Below, piece by piece: positions 26,783 to 36,346 of a stretch of 64,000 nucleotides of DNA (the stretch's first letter is position 1; every line of letters starts with the position of its first letter). A model generated the notes under the pieces. The model did no database searches. It saw only the letters and a program-made list of their open reading frames with translations, and was not told where the DNA came from. Origin of the DNA: G958295935 sp965224235 (GTDB lineage Bacteria; Chloroflexota; Dehalococcoidia; Lucifugimonadales; Lucifugimonadaceae); NCBI GenBank assembly GCA_965224235.1, contig CBDCYP010000002.1, forward strand, positions 1,798,001-1,862,000, in the 5' to 3' direction. A program made the translations under genes and the position numbers.

Positions 26783-29700
26783 CTATCCTCCCTCCACTAC
26801 TGTGATTGCGCCGCCCAGGCTCTCTCCCCTCATCTCGGGGTTGTAGTAGGAGTAGACCTCCGACGTGATCGCTTTGGCCCTCACGGGGTGCATGGCGCGT
26901 GCGGCGAATTCGAGAGTGATGCTCTCGTTGGGGAGAAGGTCCTCAAGATAAAGAATAACCTTCCTCCCGGCGATGTCGAATCGCTTTAGCCTCGGCGTCC
27001 CGTCAACAAGAGCTTCAATTGAACCCGCCACCGGCGCGAATCCGGTCGGCACGGCGATGTCCAGGACCACCATTCCGGCCTCGATCCGGTCGAAGGGAGT
27101 GAACCGTACGTTGGCGGAAACGGTGATCAGATCGTCGACCTTGACGTGGTCGGTCCCATAATCGACCGTTATCCTGAATACTTGTCTTGATGCCTGCTCG
27201 ATTTCGGGCAGGTTGAACCGGCGGACCACCTGGACGACCGCCTCACCCTTCCCATGGGCTGCGATCTCAAGGGCGCCATGCTCCGGTACCTTGATCATCT
27301 GTAGGACGTCTGCGTTCTCCCCAGTGATGCGGACCTCCCGCTGCCAGCTACCGGCCGAAAGGGTGATCGTCATGTCGACGTCCGCTACGGAGGCCACCGA
27401 GAACTCGGTAAGTAATTGAAGCCCGACGACGGTGTCCTGTGTGGATCCGAATCCGCCTGACGAATTACGCCTGGTAACCAGCCAGCGCGCCGACCTTGAG
27501 GCGTTGGACCGATCGCCGTGCTCCAGCAGCGCCAGCGCGGCATAGGCGGTCGTCTCGATGGCCGCGCTCTGCTGGTGAGGCTGAGGCCGGATGGTCCGGC
27601 GCGGGCCATCCTCCGGCGTGATGGGCAGAGGTATGGGCGCCGGGCTGTCCCCCCAGTGAAGCCCATCGTCATCAACCATTGCCATGCCCATGAGCCTGTC
27701 GTAGGCCTTACCTGCGCGGGGACTGTCGGCCAATTCGAGCGCGTACGTTGTGATCGCCATCCCATAAGCGTCTTCGATGCCATCCACCTGGCCCTCGAGG
27801 TAGCGCACCGCATTCGCCGCCGCCGAGTGTTGCCCGGACTCGAGCAGGGCGACCGTGACGAAGGCCGTCAGCGCGTTCTTGCCGTGCAGTCCGCCCAGCA
27901 ACTCCTGATGGTGCAGGAACCCGACCGGCTCGAACGAGCCGTCGCCCTTTTGATGCCGGATTATCCAGTCCGACGCGCCTTCCAGCACCCCCGGGTCAAT
28001 GTAGATGAGCCCGTCGGCCTGGGCGAACGTCTTGAGAACGAACGCCGTGAGCCACAGGCTTCCCTGCGCGTCGTTGTCGCCAAAGGCCGAGAAGCTGCCG
28101 TCGCTACGGCGGTAGGTCAATTCCCGCTGATAGCCGGTGATCATCAGGTTTTCAGCCCGGGCCATGACCTCGGGCTTGATCTGAGCGGTCTCCTTAAGGT
28201 AGCGGGCCACAAAGACGTTTGGCGCAAACAGGATCATGTTCTGCTCACCACAGCCGAACGGCATCTGAAGTAGCCGCTCAAGTCCCTCGATAGACTGTGT
28301 GAGGTAGCTTCCCGTCACAGCAACGTGGACCCGGCCCGAGTCCGCGATCGCATTGGAGGGGATCGTCGCGTCCACCGTCTGGGAGTTGCCGGCCGATAGG
28401 ACCAGGTTCTCCACGGTCTCTCTCGCCGCGCCCTCCGGTTTGATCAGCAACTCCTTTATAACGGCGTCTGCCGCCGCGGCGCTGCGGGCGGTCACCTTCA
28501 ACGGCGCCATCCCCGGCGTTCTCGGGCGAATCGTGAATGTGGCCCCGCCGATGTCGTTGCCCTGAACCGTCACAACCTTTTGGGCCTCGTCCAGGAGATC
28601 GAAGTCGTCCGTCGCTTCGAGATCGACGAAGATCTCCTGCGGGCTATCGAGGTAGTTATACAGCGCCACCCGTACGGGCAACTCCTCTCCTCTGACCGCC
28701 GAGAAAGGCAGGTCCACCTGCAGGAAGAACTCCTGGAAGACGGTCAACTCCGCCTCAGAGATCCCCAGGCCATGCACCCTGGACATCCCCACGGCCCTCA
28801 ATTTCCATGTCGTGATCGAGTCGGGCGCGGTCACACCCACGGTCCCATGGCCGGACTGGTCCGTGATCAGGTCGGTCCACAGCCACGTTTCGGGGAAGAA
28901 CTGACGCACGCGCTGCACTTCGGCCAAGTCGGGGTCGGATTGCTTGTAGCTGTCTTCGGACACCTTCTCAGGCCGGGTCACCGGCCTCTCTACGACGACC
29001 GCCACGGCCACCTCGGCGGCCTTTGCCATCACGGCCATAGGCATGGCTGTTGGCCGAGGTTGACGGTACTCCATTCCGTCGGGCACATTCTGGTTGGTCA
29101 TCACGATCACGCCAGCGTCTTCGAAGGTGTCCTTCGCGCCGCGGGCGTACACGTCGAAAATCGGACGCGCCTCATGAAGCTCCACTTGCGGCAACTGGTA
29201 CAGGCGTTCCAGTTCACTAAACACCTGCTGGAGATTCAGGCGGTTCTCCGCCAGGATGTAGACAGATCGGTCGACTGCGACCAGGCCAACCCGCGCCTCG
29301 CCCTGGGTCTGAACGTCGATCTCAACCTCGTCTCCTGGCCTGACCTCGTTCTCACCGAATGCCACCGCCACTTCGTGCGGATACACGGCCTCGACGGAGA
29401 ACGGCAGGTAGTCGGCCGCCACTTCGCTGTTCGGCAGGATCTGGTAGACGAGCAGCCGGGCGCCGGGCGCCATCAACGGCGTGACCGCAAAGCGGATTGT
29501 CGGTTCGGGGGAGTAGTCGGAGAAGACCACCATGCCCCGCGACAGGACCTCGAAGTAGAAATTGCCGGCCTCTTTGGTCGCGGCAACGTGGAACTCGGCG
29601 ACGTCTCCGACCCGCAGCGGACCGTCGCTGGACTGCGCCAGGTGGATGAAGGACCCTGAAGGCGAATACCCGGCGTTGCCCGTAAGCGAGGCGTGCCCTC

Positions 29701-31216
29701 CGTCAGCCTTCGCCTCCAGCGTGAACGCGACCGCGTCCGGCGGCGGCGTAACGGTCAGCAACGCTTTGCCGTCCTGCGTCGTTACCTCTTCAGTCCACTC
29801 GGTCATTCTGTGCAGGTCCTGGTCGGCATATTGGATCCGGACCGACACGTCCTCGCTCAACGGCTGATTGTCCGGCGTCTCGGTCACTACCAGGAACGAG
29901 AACGGCAGCCCCGGCTTGAACACGTTGCTCTCGGGTATCACCTGGAGGCTCAGCGGAGTGGCCGCGACTGTGATCAACTCCGTAGTCGACTCGACGTAGC
30001 CGGTGCTTCGTTCGCGGACCGACACCTGAAGCTGGACGTTTCCCATCCCGCGTGCCCCGGGAACTCCTGCAACGTAGCCAGGCGCCGGTAGTTCGAACGT
30101 CGTAGTGCCGTCGAGTTGTTCTACGACTGAGGCGTACTCCTCCCACACTCCGACGTAGCGGGTCGCTACGATAGTCGCCTCACCCTTAACCGGTCTGCCG
30201 AAGCTGTACTCCGACGACACGGCGCCGGTTATCGGCTCGTTTGCCAGAATCCAGGACCTCGGCAGGTCTACGTCTACGTCGTACTTGGGCAGAACGTACT
30301 CCTCGACCCGGATGTCGAGTTGTGCCTCGCGTTTGCCTGAAAAGGCCTTTAGCTTCCAGACGCCCAGATTGGGCTCGGTAGACAGTGGCAGTTCAAGAGT
30401 GGTCATTCCGTACTCGTCGGAAGTCGTCGTCTTCCTGAATATCTTGATCCCCTTGGCGTCCTGCGCCTCGACCACGACATGCTCAACGACGGGTTTCAAC
30501 TCAGGATCGAGCGTAAGTACGCGGATGTTGATTGTCTGACCGGGCTTGTACACGGGCTTGTCGGTCTCGAGGAACAGAACGGTCCGCGACTCGACCTGAA
30601 GCTCCTGGCTGGCGCTGAACCCGGGTCCTTCAACCGCCAACTCATACACGCCATCAGCAACGCTGGGCACCTGAACATCAACATTGCCCTGGCCCCTGAT
30701 AAAGCCTGTCGCGCTGCTGACGGGCAAGCCCTTGCTGAGCAGAGTCAATTCCACCTCGCCGGACGCCGGTCTGCCCCTGCTGAACAGCGCGACCGATATC
30801 GACTCGATCGCGTTCGAGCGCAGTACGCTGGGCGCAACTGCCAGGTAGCCGTCCACCCGGTCAGAGACCGGCGTCGGCCTCGAGACTGCCACACGCGTCG
30901 GCGTTGAGACCACCAGCGGTGTCGGCGTAGGGAAGACCACCAGCGTCGGCGAAGGGACGGCCACGAATGTCGGTTTGCCGATATCCACCGGCGGCGGCGA
31001 AGGGACAGCCACAGGCGTGGGCGAAGGAGTGGCCGCCATCGTGACGGATGGAGTCGGCAACTTGGAGCCGTCAGGCGCGCCGCCGGGAGTTCCGGTAACC
31101 GCAAGCGACGGCGTAATTGTCGGACGGACAATCTCGCCTCCCCTTGAACATGCCGCCGCAACGACCAAGACAAGAATCGTCAAAAATAGGTGGATTGCCA
31201 GCTTCCGCGAAATCAT
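26783..31216 (-). CDS. Alpha-2-macroglobulin-like thioester lipoprotein
   Basis: Large protease-trapping surface protein of 1477 residues. ATG 31216 has GGAGG 6 nt upstream and gives a lipoprotein signal (hydrophobic 7-21, lipobox A-A-C23); upstream in-frame codons are rejected. A Pro/Thr/Val linker (to about residue 125) is followed by macroglobulin-type beta domains, a variable Ala/Val-rich bait-like stretch near 700-770, the WLWTDLITDQSGHGTVG and PDSITTWKLRAVG motifs, and a thioester domain with P-F-G-C989-G-E-Q992-N. The thioester Cys and Gln are intact, so covalent capture of attacking proteases is predicted. No PBP1C gene is adjacent, unlike many proteobacterial homologues. The best match in motif style is the animal A2M/C3 type. 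Confidence 0.93.
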   Translation of the reverse strand: MISRKLAIHLFLTILVLVVAAACSRGGEIVRPTITPSLAVTGTPGGAPDGSKLPTPSVTMAATPSPTPVAVPSPPPVDIGKPTFVAVPSPTLVVFPTPTPLVVSTPTRVAVSRPTPVSDRVDGYLAVAPSVLRSNAIESISVALFSRGRPASGEVELTLLSKGLPVSSATGFIRGQGNVDVQVPSVADGVYELAVEGPGFSASQELQVESRTVLFLETDKPVYKPGQTINIRVLTLDPELKPVVEHVVVEAQDAKGIKIFRKTTTSDEYGMTTLELPLSTEPNLGVWKLKAFSGKREAQLDIRVEEYVLPKYDVDVDLPRSWILANEPITGAVSSEYSFGRPVKGEATIVATRYVGVWEEYASVVEQLDGTTTFELPAPGYVAGVPGARGMGNVQLQVSVRERSTGYVESTTELITVAATPLSLQVIPESNVFKPGLPFSFLVVTETPDNQPLSEDVSVRIQYADQDLHRMTEWTEEVTTQDGKALLTVTPPPDAVAFTLEAKADGGHASLTGNAGYSPSGSFIHLAQSSDGPLRVGDVAEFHVAATKEAGNFYFEVLSRGMVVFSDYSPEPTIRFAVTPLMAPGARLLVYQILPNSEVAADYLPFSVEAVYPHEVAVAFGENEVRPGDEVEIDVQTQGEARVGLVAVDRSVYILAENRLNLQQVFSELERLYQLPQVELHEARPIFDVYARGAKDTFEDAGVIVMTNQNVPDGMEYRQPRPTAMPMAVMAKAAEVAVAVVVERPVTRPEKVSEDSYKQSDPDLAEVQRVRQFFPETWLWTDLITDQSGHGTVGVTAPDSITTWKLRAVGMSRVHGLGISEAELTVFQEFFLQVDLPFSAVRGEELPVRVALYNYLDSPQEIFVDLEATDDFDLLDEAQKVVTVQGNDIGGATFTIRPRTPGMAPLKVTARSAAAADAVIKELLIKPEGAARETVENLVLSAGNSQTVDATIPSNAIADSGRVHVAVTGSYLTQSIEGLERLLQMPFGCGEQNMILFAPNVFVARYLKETAQIKPEVMARAENLMITGYQRELTYRRSDGSFSAFGDNDAQGSLWLTAFVLKTFAQADGLIYIDPGVLEGASDWIIRHQKGDGSFEPVGFLHHQELLGGLHGKNALTAFVTVALLESGQHSAAANAVRYLEGQVDGIEDAYGMAITTYALELADSPRAGKAYDRLMGMAMVDDDGLHWGDSPAPIPLPITPEDGPRRTIRPQPHQQSAAIETTAYAALALLEHGDRSNASRSARWLVTRRNSSGGFGSTQDTVVGLQLLTEFSVASVADVDMTITLSAGSWQREVRITGENADVLQMIKVPEHGALEIAAHGKGEAVVQVVRRFNLPEIEQASRQVFRITVDYGTDHVKVDDLITVSANVRFTPFDRIEAGMVVLDIAVPTGFAPVAGSIEALVDGTPRLKRFDIAGRKVILYLEDLLPNESITLEFAARAMHPVRAKAITSEVYSYYNPEMRGESLGGAITVVEGG

Positions 31217-31268
31217 TGCATGCCTCCAGTGAAGGGTCTCTACAATAAGGACGACGGCCGGACGCGAA

Positions 31269-31730
31269 TTGTTCCATCGGCCCATGCCGGAGTTGGCGGC
31301 GCGCACGGTTGGCCGCTTCCCGGCGATCGCGGGGCTTATGCGCCGTCGCTTCTACATCGTGGAATTCCACCTGGACGATGAACCCTCGCTCGATGAGGGC
31401 AGCGACATGCATCTCAGGCCGGACCTGCTGTGGCGGGACGGCGCCCGATACGTGTTCGTCGGCGACACAAAATACAAAAACGTGGCTGGCGGACTTATTT
31501 CCAACGCCGACCTTTATCAACTGCTGGAGTACGTCACCGCGCTCGATCTGCCCTGCGGCCTGTTGATCTACGCGAGGGGCGATGCGGACGCGGCGAAGTA
31601 CCAAGTCCGCCACTCCGGCAAGCGGTTGGAAGTCGCCGCGCTCGATCTGTCCGGCACGCTGGACGAGATATTGGAGCGCGTCGGCTCCCTGTCGGAAGTG
31701 GTGAGGGAGTCGGCTGTTGTAGCGGCGTAA
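31269..31730 (+). pseudogene. Truncated McrC-like restriction nuclease subunit
   Basis: 153 residues matching only the C-terminal nuclease part of McrC: RPDLLWRDGARYVFVGDTKYK (PD-(D/E)xK core) followed by DLYQLLEYVTALDLPCGLLIY. The DNA-binding and McrB-interacting N-terminal part (over 200 residues in the family) is absent, and no mcrB is nearby. It begins 53 nt from the divergent macroglobulin gene. It is best read as the remnant of a type IV restriction system; a stand-alone nuclease is the less likely alternative. Confidence 0.75.
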
Positions 31731-31788
31731 CCGCAGCGTCCCGCCTTCGGGTAACTCGCCATAAGGTCTGCGCTTAGTAAAGGAAACA

Positions 31789-32069
31789 GTGGAGGCCCGC
31801 GTCCGGAGTGGTCCGGAATTCCGGCGGACCTTGCTAAAAGAGAGCGTGGGATCTCTCTTGGGCTGTGCTGCGCGACTACATCATCGCCACCGTCGGATTC
31901 GAGGCGCTTGGTCGGCTCGCCGGCAAGCCGCCGAAGAGCCTGATGCGCATGTTCGGGCCGGGCGGTAATCCGCAGGCCCGCAATCTGTTCGAGATCATCG
32001 ATCACCTTAAGCTACGCGAGGGTTCAGCTACGCGAGGGCCTGCGGCTTGCGGTCAAGGCCGTCCGATAG
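31789..32069 (+). pseudogene. Frameshifted HTH antitoxin-like regulator
   Basis: Three frames together spell one small DNA-binding protein of the addiction-module type. GTG 31789 (AGGA upstream) begins VEARVRSGPEFRRTLLKES; a second frame from 31865 gives VLRDYIIATVGFEALGRLAG and SLMRMFGPGGNPQARNLFEI; the third gives LREGLRLAVKAVR to the stop at 32069. The last shift is due to a 16-bp tandem duplication (GCTACGCGAGGGTTCA) near 32012-32040. No toxin gene is adjacent. A MITE lies 84 nt downstream. Confidence 0.75.
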
Positions 32070-32152
32070 CGTCTGGATCACTCATCGAGAACCGGGCGCG
32101 GCCGCGCGGCAGTCCTGATGACGTCCGTCCGGTTTCCAATTAGACCACCTAG

Positions 32153-32294
32153 GAAACCTCTGAACAACTCCGGGTTCCAATCCGTTCGCCCTGAGCTTGT
32201 CGAAGGGTTCTGGCCTCCTCCCCCACGGTGGGAGGATTCAGGAGGGGGGAACCTCCGCTCTGCCAAGCGCATCAGCGGCTTGTTCAGAGGTTCC
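32153..32294. mobile_element. MITE copy 2, 142 bp
   Basis: Ends GAAACCTCTGAACAA and TTGTTCAGAGGTTCC (14 of 15 matching as inverted repeats), with CTAG at 32149-32152 and 32295-32298. The left flank is unique in the window; the right flank (ACAGGATCGGTTC) is shared with copies 3 and 4. It starts the amplified 1766-bp unit. Confidence 0.9.
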
Positions 32295-32478
32295 CTAGAC
32301 AGGATCGGTTCTAATCGTGTTCGTCGCGGTCTGCAGGCATTGACCTGCCCGACCTCCCAGGCGCCGTCCTGAGCGGCGACCACGTCGAGGGTGCGACTCG
32401 CGCCTGTAAGATTGCCGTTCTAAAGAGCCGAATCGGATATCGCAAGACTTCCTGACTCAGGATCGAGTTGCGGCAGGT

Positions 32479-32814
32479 CTATATTGGCAGTGGCATCGCT
32501 TCGTAGACCTCGATCTCACAACCCGCCGCCCACTCAATGTGGGGGTGACTGGCGAGCAGGGTTTGCGCTGCCTCCATATCCTCCGCCTCCAGGATCGAGT
32601 ATCCCGTTACGTCTTTATCGCTCGGCGCGGCGCCTGATCGGGTCACCTTCTGACCTCCGCCCAGGGGCGCGCCCATGTCCACGAGGCTTTCCCCGCACCT
32701 CTGGGCCCACGCCATCCACGGTTCCATACCTTTCTTCATTTCCTCGGGCGTGACGTCTGCCATCGCCTCAATCGCGGACGTTGGCGCGTAATAAATCACC
32801 ATGAATCTTCCCAC
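32479..32814 (-). CDS. YCII-domain protein, copy A
   Basis: 111 residues resembling the YCII/DGPF family of small dimeric alpha-beta barrel proteins (MGRFMVIYYAP start, GYSILEAEDMEAAQTLLASHPH core, polar C-terminus). Family members are poorly characterised; some are fused to sigma factors or have hydrolase-like activity. A GGAGGGC ribosome site precedes the ATG. The protein is identical to copy B. No neighbour explains its role, but its gene is the only intact one in the amplified unit, so dosage may matter. Confidence 0.75.
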   Translation of the reverse strand: MGRFMVIYYAPTSAIEAMADVTPEEMKKGMEPWMAWAQRCGESLVDMGAPLGGGQKVTRSGAAPSDKDVTGYSILEAEDMEAAQTLLASHPHIEWAAGCEIEVYEAMPLPI

Positions 32815-33370
32815 TGTTGCCCTCCTTCAGGCTCTGGCGGATAGTTCGGTTTGGACGCCAGACACGAAGCCGCCTGATTCACCTAACCCCGCTCTTGATA
32901 TCCGCTGCGCCGATAGTTTCACACAGACAACGGCCTGCCCCCTACCCGGCCCCACGCGAACGTTTCACCTGTAGGCCGGAGCGATGTGGCGAACTGCCCA
33001 AAATTGACGCATACACCGGACCCGCGGATAAACACGTTCGGGGTGGCAGAGCCGGCCGCCCTTCAATTGAGAAGCATTAATCGAATTGTTCGAACAAGCC
33101 ACTCGCTGCCATGTGTCGAAACTTGACAGAAGTCCACGTCCTTCGACGAAACAACACTGGAGACCGGGTTACTGCCAGCGAACGAGCCGCGCAGCTAGGG
33201 CCTGATGGTTAGCAGCGTGATCCCGGTTACATCCGGCTGACCGAATGGCGATATCCCGAAACCACGCACGCGCGGACGCAAAGCCCCGCACGCGCGGACG
33301 CACCCAGCAGCGGCTAACAAATTTCGGAGACAACAACCCCGAAGCTACGCACGCGCGGACGCACCAGGAC
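32815..33370. other. Non-coding stretch of the amplified unit (copy A)
   Basis: No gene is seen. It contains the YCII promoter side and, at its far end, three copies of CGCACGCGCGGACGCA. The equivalent stretch in copy B is 34581-35136. Confidence 0.6.
33265..33363 (+). repeat. Three GC-rich 16-mer repeats
   Basis: CGCACGCGCGGACGCA occurs at 33265-33280, 33287-33302 and 33348-33363, just after the end of the binding-protein fragment. The same trio is at 35031-35129 in copy B. Spacing is irregular (22 and 61 bp), so this is not an iteron array in the strict sense. Confidence 0.75.
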
Positions 33371-33718
33371 TCAGTCCTTGACGTGGAATAGCGGGATGAT
33401 CCCCGCGTCGTCCATCAGCAACTGCTCCGCCTCGCGGTACAAGCCCAGTCGAATCTCGCGGTCCTGTTCCGCCCGTGCCCGCTCCAACAGATTATCGAAG
33501 AGCGGGTTGACGTATCTGGCATCGTGGGCCTCGGGGCGCAGCAGAAGGTCGAGGAAGTTCTCCGGGTCGGGATAGTCGGCTACCCACCCGTAGGTGTACA
33601 GGCGCTTCGCTACCTCCCCCAACTGGTAGTAGCAGACCTCGGGCGAGAGAATGCGTTTCGTTGCGGGGTTCTCCCAAGGTTGCGGCCAGCCTCTCTCCAA
33701 AAACCGCGCCGCCGACAA
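33371..33718 (-). pseudogene. C-terminal fragment of a peptide-type solute-binding protein, copy A
   Basis: The last 90 residues match SBP_bac_5 C-termini (AKRLYTYGWVADYPDPENFL, LYREAEQLLMDDAGIIPLF). The first 23 residues of the frame are unrelated, and no ligand-binding body or signal peptide is present. It is a decayed remnant carried along in the amplified unit. Confidence 0.8.
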
Positions 33719-33918
33719 AAAATGCTACCAGCCATCCCCGTACGTGCGGGTCCTGCGCTCCCATCACGTAGAAAAGTAGATGCCCACGTCGTCGATCCCG
33801 CCGGTTGGCCACTAAAGATCGGGGTTAAATATGAGGTCTAGGCGCCTGATAGGTTCTCCCTCAGGTCGCATCGCCGGTGAATTTCGGTCCATTGTCAGAG
33901 CGGTTGCATTTGAATTAG

Positions 33919-34060
33919 GAAACCTCTGAACAACTCCGGGTTCCAATCCGTTCGCCCTGAGCTTGTCGAAGGGTTCTGGCCTCCTCCCCCACGGTGGGAG
34001 GATTCAGGAGGGGGGAACCTCCGCTCTGCCAAGCGCATCAGCGGCTTGTTCAGAGGTTCC
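33919..34060. mobile_element. MITE copy 3, 142 bp
   Basis: Same ends as copy 2. Left flank TTAG (33915-33918, one base different from CTAG), right flank CTAG (34061-34064). The left flank GCATTTGAA is shared with copies 4 and 5, the right flank with copies 2 and 4, as expected at a duplication junction. Confidence 0.9.
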
Positions 34061-34244
34061 CTAGACAGGATCGGTTCTAATCGTGTTCGTCGCGGTCTGC
34101 AGGCATTGACCTGCCCGACCTCCCAGGCGCCGTCCTGAGCGGCGACCACGTCGTGGGTGCGACTCGCGCCTGTAAGATTGCCGTTCTAAAGAGCCGAATC
34201 GGATATCGCAAGACTTCCTGACTCAGGATCGAGTTGCGGCAGGT

Positions 34245-34580
34245 CTATATTGGCAGTGGCATCGCTTCGTAGACCTCGATCTCACAACCCGCCGCCCACT
34301 CAATGTGGGGGTGACTGGCGAGCAGGGTTTGCGCTGCCTCCATATCCTCCGCCTCCAGGATCGAGTATCCCGTTACGTCTTTATCGCTCGGCGCGGCGCC
34401 TGATCGGGTCACCTTCTGACCTCCGCCCAGGGGCGCGCCCATGTCCACGAGGCTTTCCCCGCACCTCTGGGCCCACGCCATCCACGGTTCCATACCTTTC
34501 TTCATTTCCTCGGGCGTGACGTCTGCCATCGCCTCAATCGCGGACGTTGGCGCGTAATAAATCACCATGAATCTTCCCAC
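34245..34580 (-). CDS. YCII-domain protein, copy B
   Basis: 111 residues, identical in sequence to the copy A protein, with the same upstream GGAGGGC site. It lies within the second amplified unit. Function unknown as for copy A. Confidence 0.75.
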   Translation of the reverse strand: MGRFMVIYYAPTSAIEAMADVTPEEMKKGMEPWMAWAQRCGESLVDMGAPLGGGQKVTRSGAAPSDKDVTGYSILEAEDMEAAQTLLASHPHIEWAAGCEIEVYEAMPLPI

Positions 34581-35136
34581 TGTTGCCCTCCTTCAGGCTC
34601 TGGCGGATAGTTCGGTTTGGACGCCAGACACGAAGCCGCCTGATTCACCTAACCCCGCTCTTGATATCCGCTGCGCCGATAGTTTCACACAGACAACGGC
34701 CTGCCCCCTACCCGGCCCCACGCGAACGTTTCACCTGTAGGCCGGAGCGATGTGGCGAACTGCCCAAAATTGACGCATACACCGGACCCGCGGATAAACA
34801 CGTTCGGGGTGGCAGAGGCGGCCGCCCTTCAATTGAGAAGCATTAATCGAATTGTTCGAACAAGCCACTCGCTGCCATGTGTCGAAACTTGACAGAAGTC
34901 CACGTCCTTCGACGAAACAACACTGGAGACCGGGTTACTGCCAGCGAACGAGCCGCGCAGCTAGGGCCTGATGGTTAGCAGCGTGATCCCGGTTACATCC
35001 GGCTGACCGAATGGCGATATCCCGAAACCACGCACGCGCGGACGCAAAGCCCCGCACGCGCGGACGCACCCAGCAGCGGCTAACAAATTTCGGAGACAAC
35101 AACCCCGAAGCTACGCACGCGCGGACGCACCAGGAC
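34581..35136. other. Non-coding stretch of the amplified unit (copy B)
   Basis: Same content as 32815-33370, including three CGCACGCGCGGACGCA repeats at 35031-35046, 35053-35068 and 35114-35129. No gene seen. Confidence 0.6.
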
Positions 35137-35484
35137 TCAGTCCTTGACGTGGAATAGCGGGATGATCCCCGCGTCGTCCATCAGCAACTGCTCCGCCTCG
35201 CGGTACAAGCCCAGTCGAATCTCGCGGTCCTGTTCCGCCCGTGCCCGCTCCAACAGGTTATCGAAGAGCGGGTTGACGTATCTGGCATCGTGGGCCTCGG
35301 AGTGCAGCAGAAGGTCGAGGAAGTTCTCCGGGTCGGGATAGTCGGCTACCCACCCGTAGCTGTACAGGCGCTTCGCTACCTCCCCCAACTGGTAGTAGCA
35401 GACCACGGGCGAGAGAATGCGTTTCGTTGCAGGGTTCACCCAAGGTTGCGGCCAGCCTCTCTCCAAAAACCGCGGCGCCGACAA
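35137..35484 (-). pseudogene. C-terminal fragment of a solute-binding protein, copy B
   Basis: Counterpart of 33371-33718 with a few substitutions (YSYGWVADYPDPENFL, LLLHSEAHDARY). It is equally truncated and lacks a signal peptide and the N-terminal lobe. Confidence 0.8.
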
Positions 35485-35684
35485 AAAATGCCATCAGCCA
35501 TCCCCGTACGTGCGGGTCCTGCGCGCCCATCACGTTGAAAAGTAGATGCCCACGTCGTCGATCCCGCCGGTTGGCCACTAAAGAGCGGGGTTAAATATGA
35601 GGTCTAGGCGCCTGATAGGTTCTCCCTCAGGTCGCATCGCCGGTGAATTTCAGTCCATTGTCAGAGCGGTTGCATTTGAACTAG

Positions 35685-35826
35685 GAAACCTCTGAACAAC
35701 TCCGGGTTCCAATCCGTTCGCCCTGAGCTTGTCGAAGGGTTCTGGCCTCCTCCCCCACGGTGGGAGGATTCAGGAGGGGGGAACCTCCGCTCTGCCAAGC
35801 GCATCAGCGGCTTGTTCAGAGGTTCC
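35685..35826. mobile_element. MITE copy 4, 142 bp
   Basis: Same ends as the other copies, CTAG on both sides (35681-35684 and 35827-35830). It starts the third, partial unit. Confidence 0.9.
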
Positions 35827-36010
35827 CTAGACAGGATCGGTTCTAATCGTGTTCGTCGCGGTCTGCAGGCATTGACCTGCCCGACCTCCCAGGCGCCGTC
35901 CTGAGCGGCGACCACGTCGTGGGTGCGACTCGCGCCTGTAAGATTGCCGTTCTAAAGAGCCGATTCGGATATCGCAAGACTTCCTGACTCAGGATCGAGT
36001 TGCGGCAGGT

Positions 36011-36346
36011 CTATATTGGCAGTGGCATCGCTTCGTAGACCTCGATCTCACAACCCGCCGCCCACTCAAGGTGGGGGTGACTGGCGAGCAGGGCTTGCGC
36101 TGCCTCCATATCCTCCGCCTCCAGGATCGAGTATCCCGTTACGTCTTTATCGCTCGGCGCGGCGCCTGATCGGGTCACCTTCTGACCACCGCCCAAGGGC
36201 GCGCCCATGTCCACGAGGCTTTCCCCGCACCTCTGGGCCCACGCCATCCACGGTTCCATACCTTTCTTCATTTCCTCGGGCGTGACGTCTGCCATCGCCT
36301 CAATCGCGGACGTTGGCGCGTAATAAATCACCATGAATCTTCCCAC
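36011..36346 (-). CDS. YCII-domain protein, copy C
   Basis: 111 residues, differing from copies A/B at only a few positions (QALLASHPHLEW instead of QTLLASHPHIEW). This is the most diverged of the three copies, which suggests that the A-B duplication is the younger event. Confidence 0.75.
   Translation of the reverse strand: MGRFMVIYYAPTSAIEAMADVTPEEMKKGMEPWMAWAQRCGESLVDMGAPLGGGQKVTRSGAAPSDKDVTGYSILEAEDMEAAQALLASHPHLEWAAGCEIEVYEAMPLPI

Larger units (their letters stand above)
32153..33918. repeat. 1766-bp amplified unit, copy A
   Basis: The unit consists of the MITE, a YCII-domain gene (minus), a 550-bp non-coding stretch with three GC-rich 16-mers, and a solute-binding-protein fragment (minus). 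Copies A and B are head-to-tail with exactly the same length and only scattered substitutions, so the duplication is recent. Confidence 0.92.
33919..35684. repeat. 1766-bp amplified unit, copy B
   Basis: Second full tandem copy, same gene content and order as 32153-33918. Differences are single-base (for example in the binding-protein fragment: arginine to histidine near residue 83). Confidence 0.92.

Noticed and set aside
31269..32069. A functional defence island (McrC plus antitoxin)
   Set aside because: McrC lacks its N-terminal half and McrB; the antitoxin-like gene is frameshifted and has no toxin partner.
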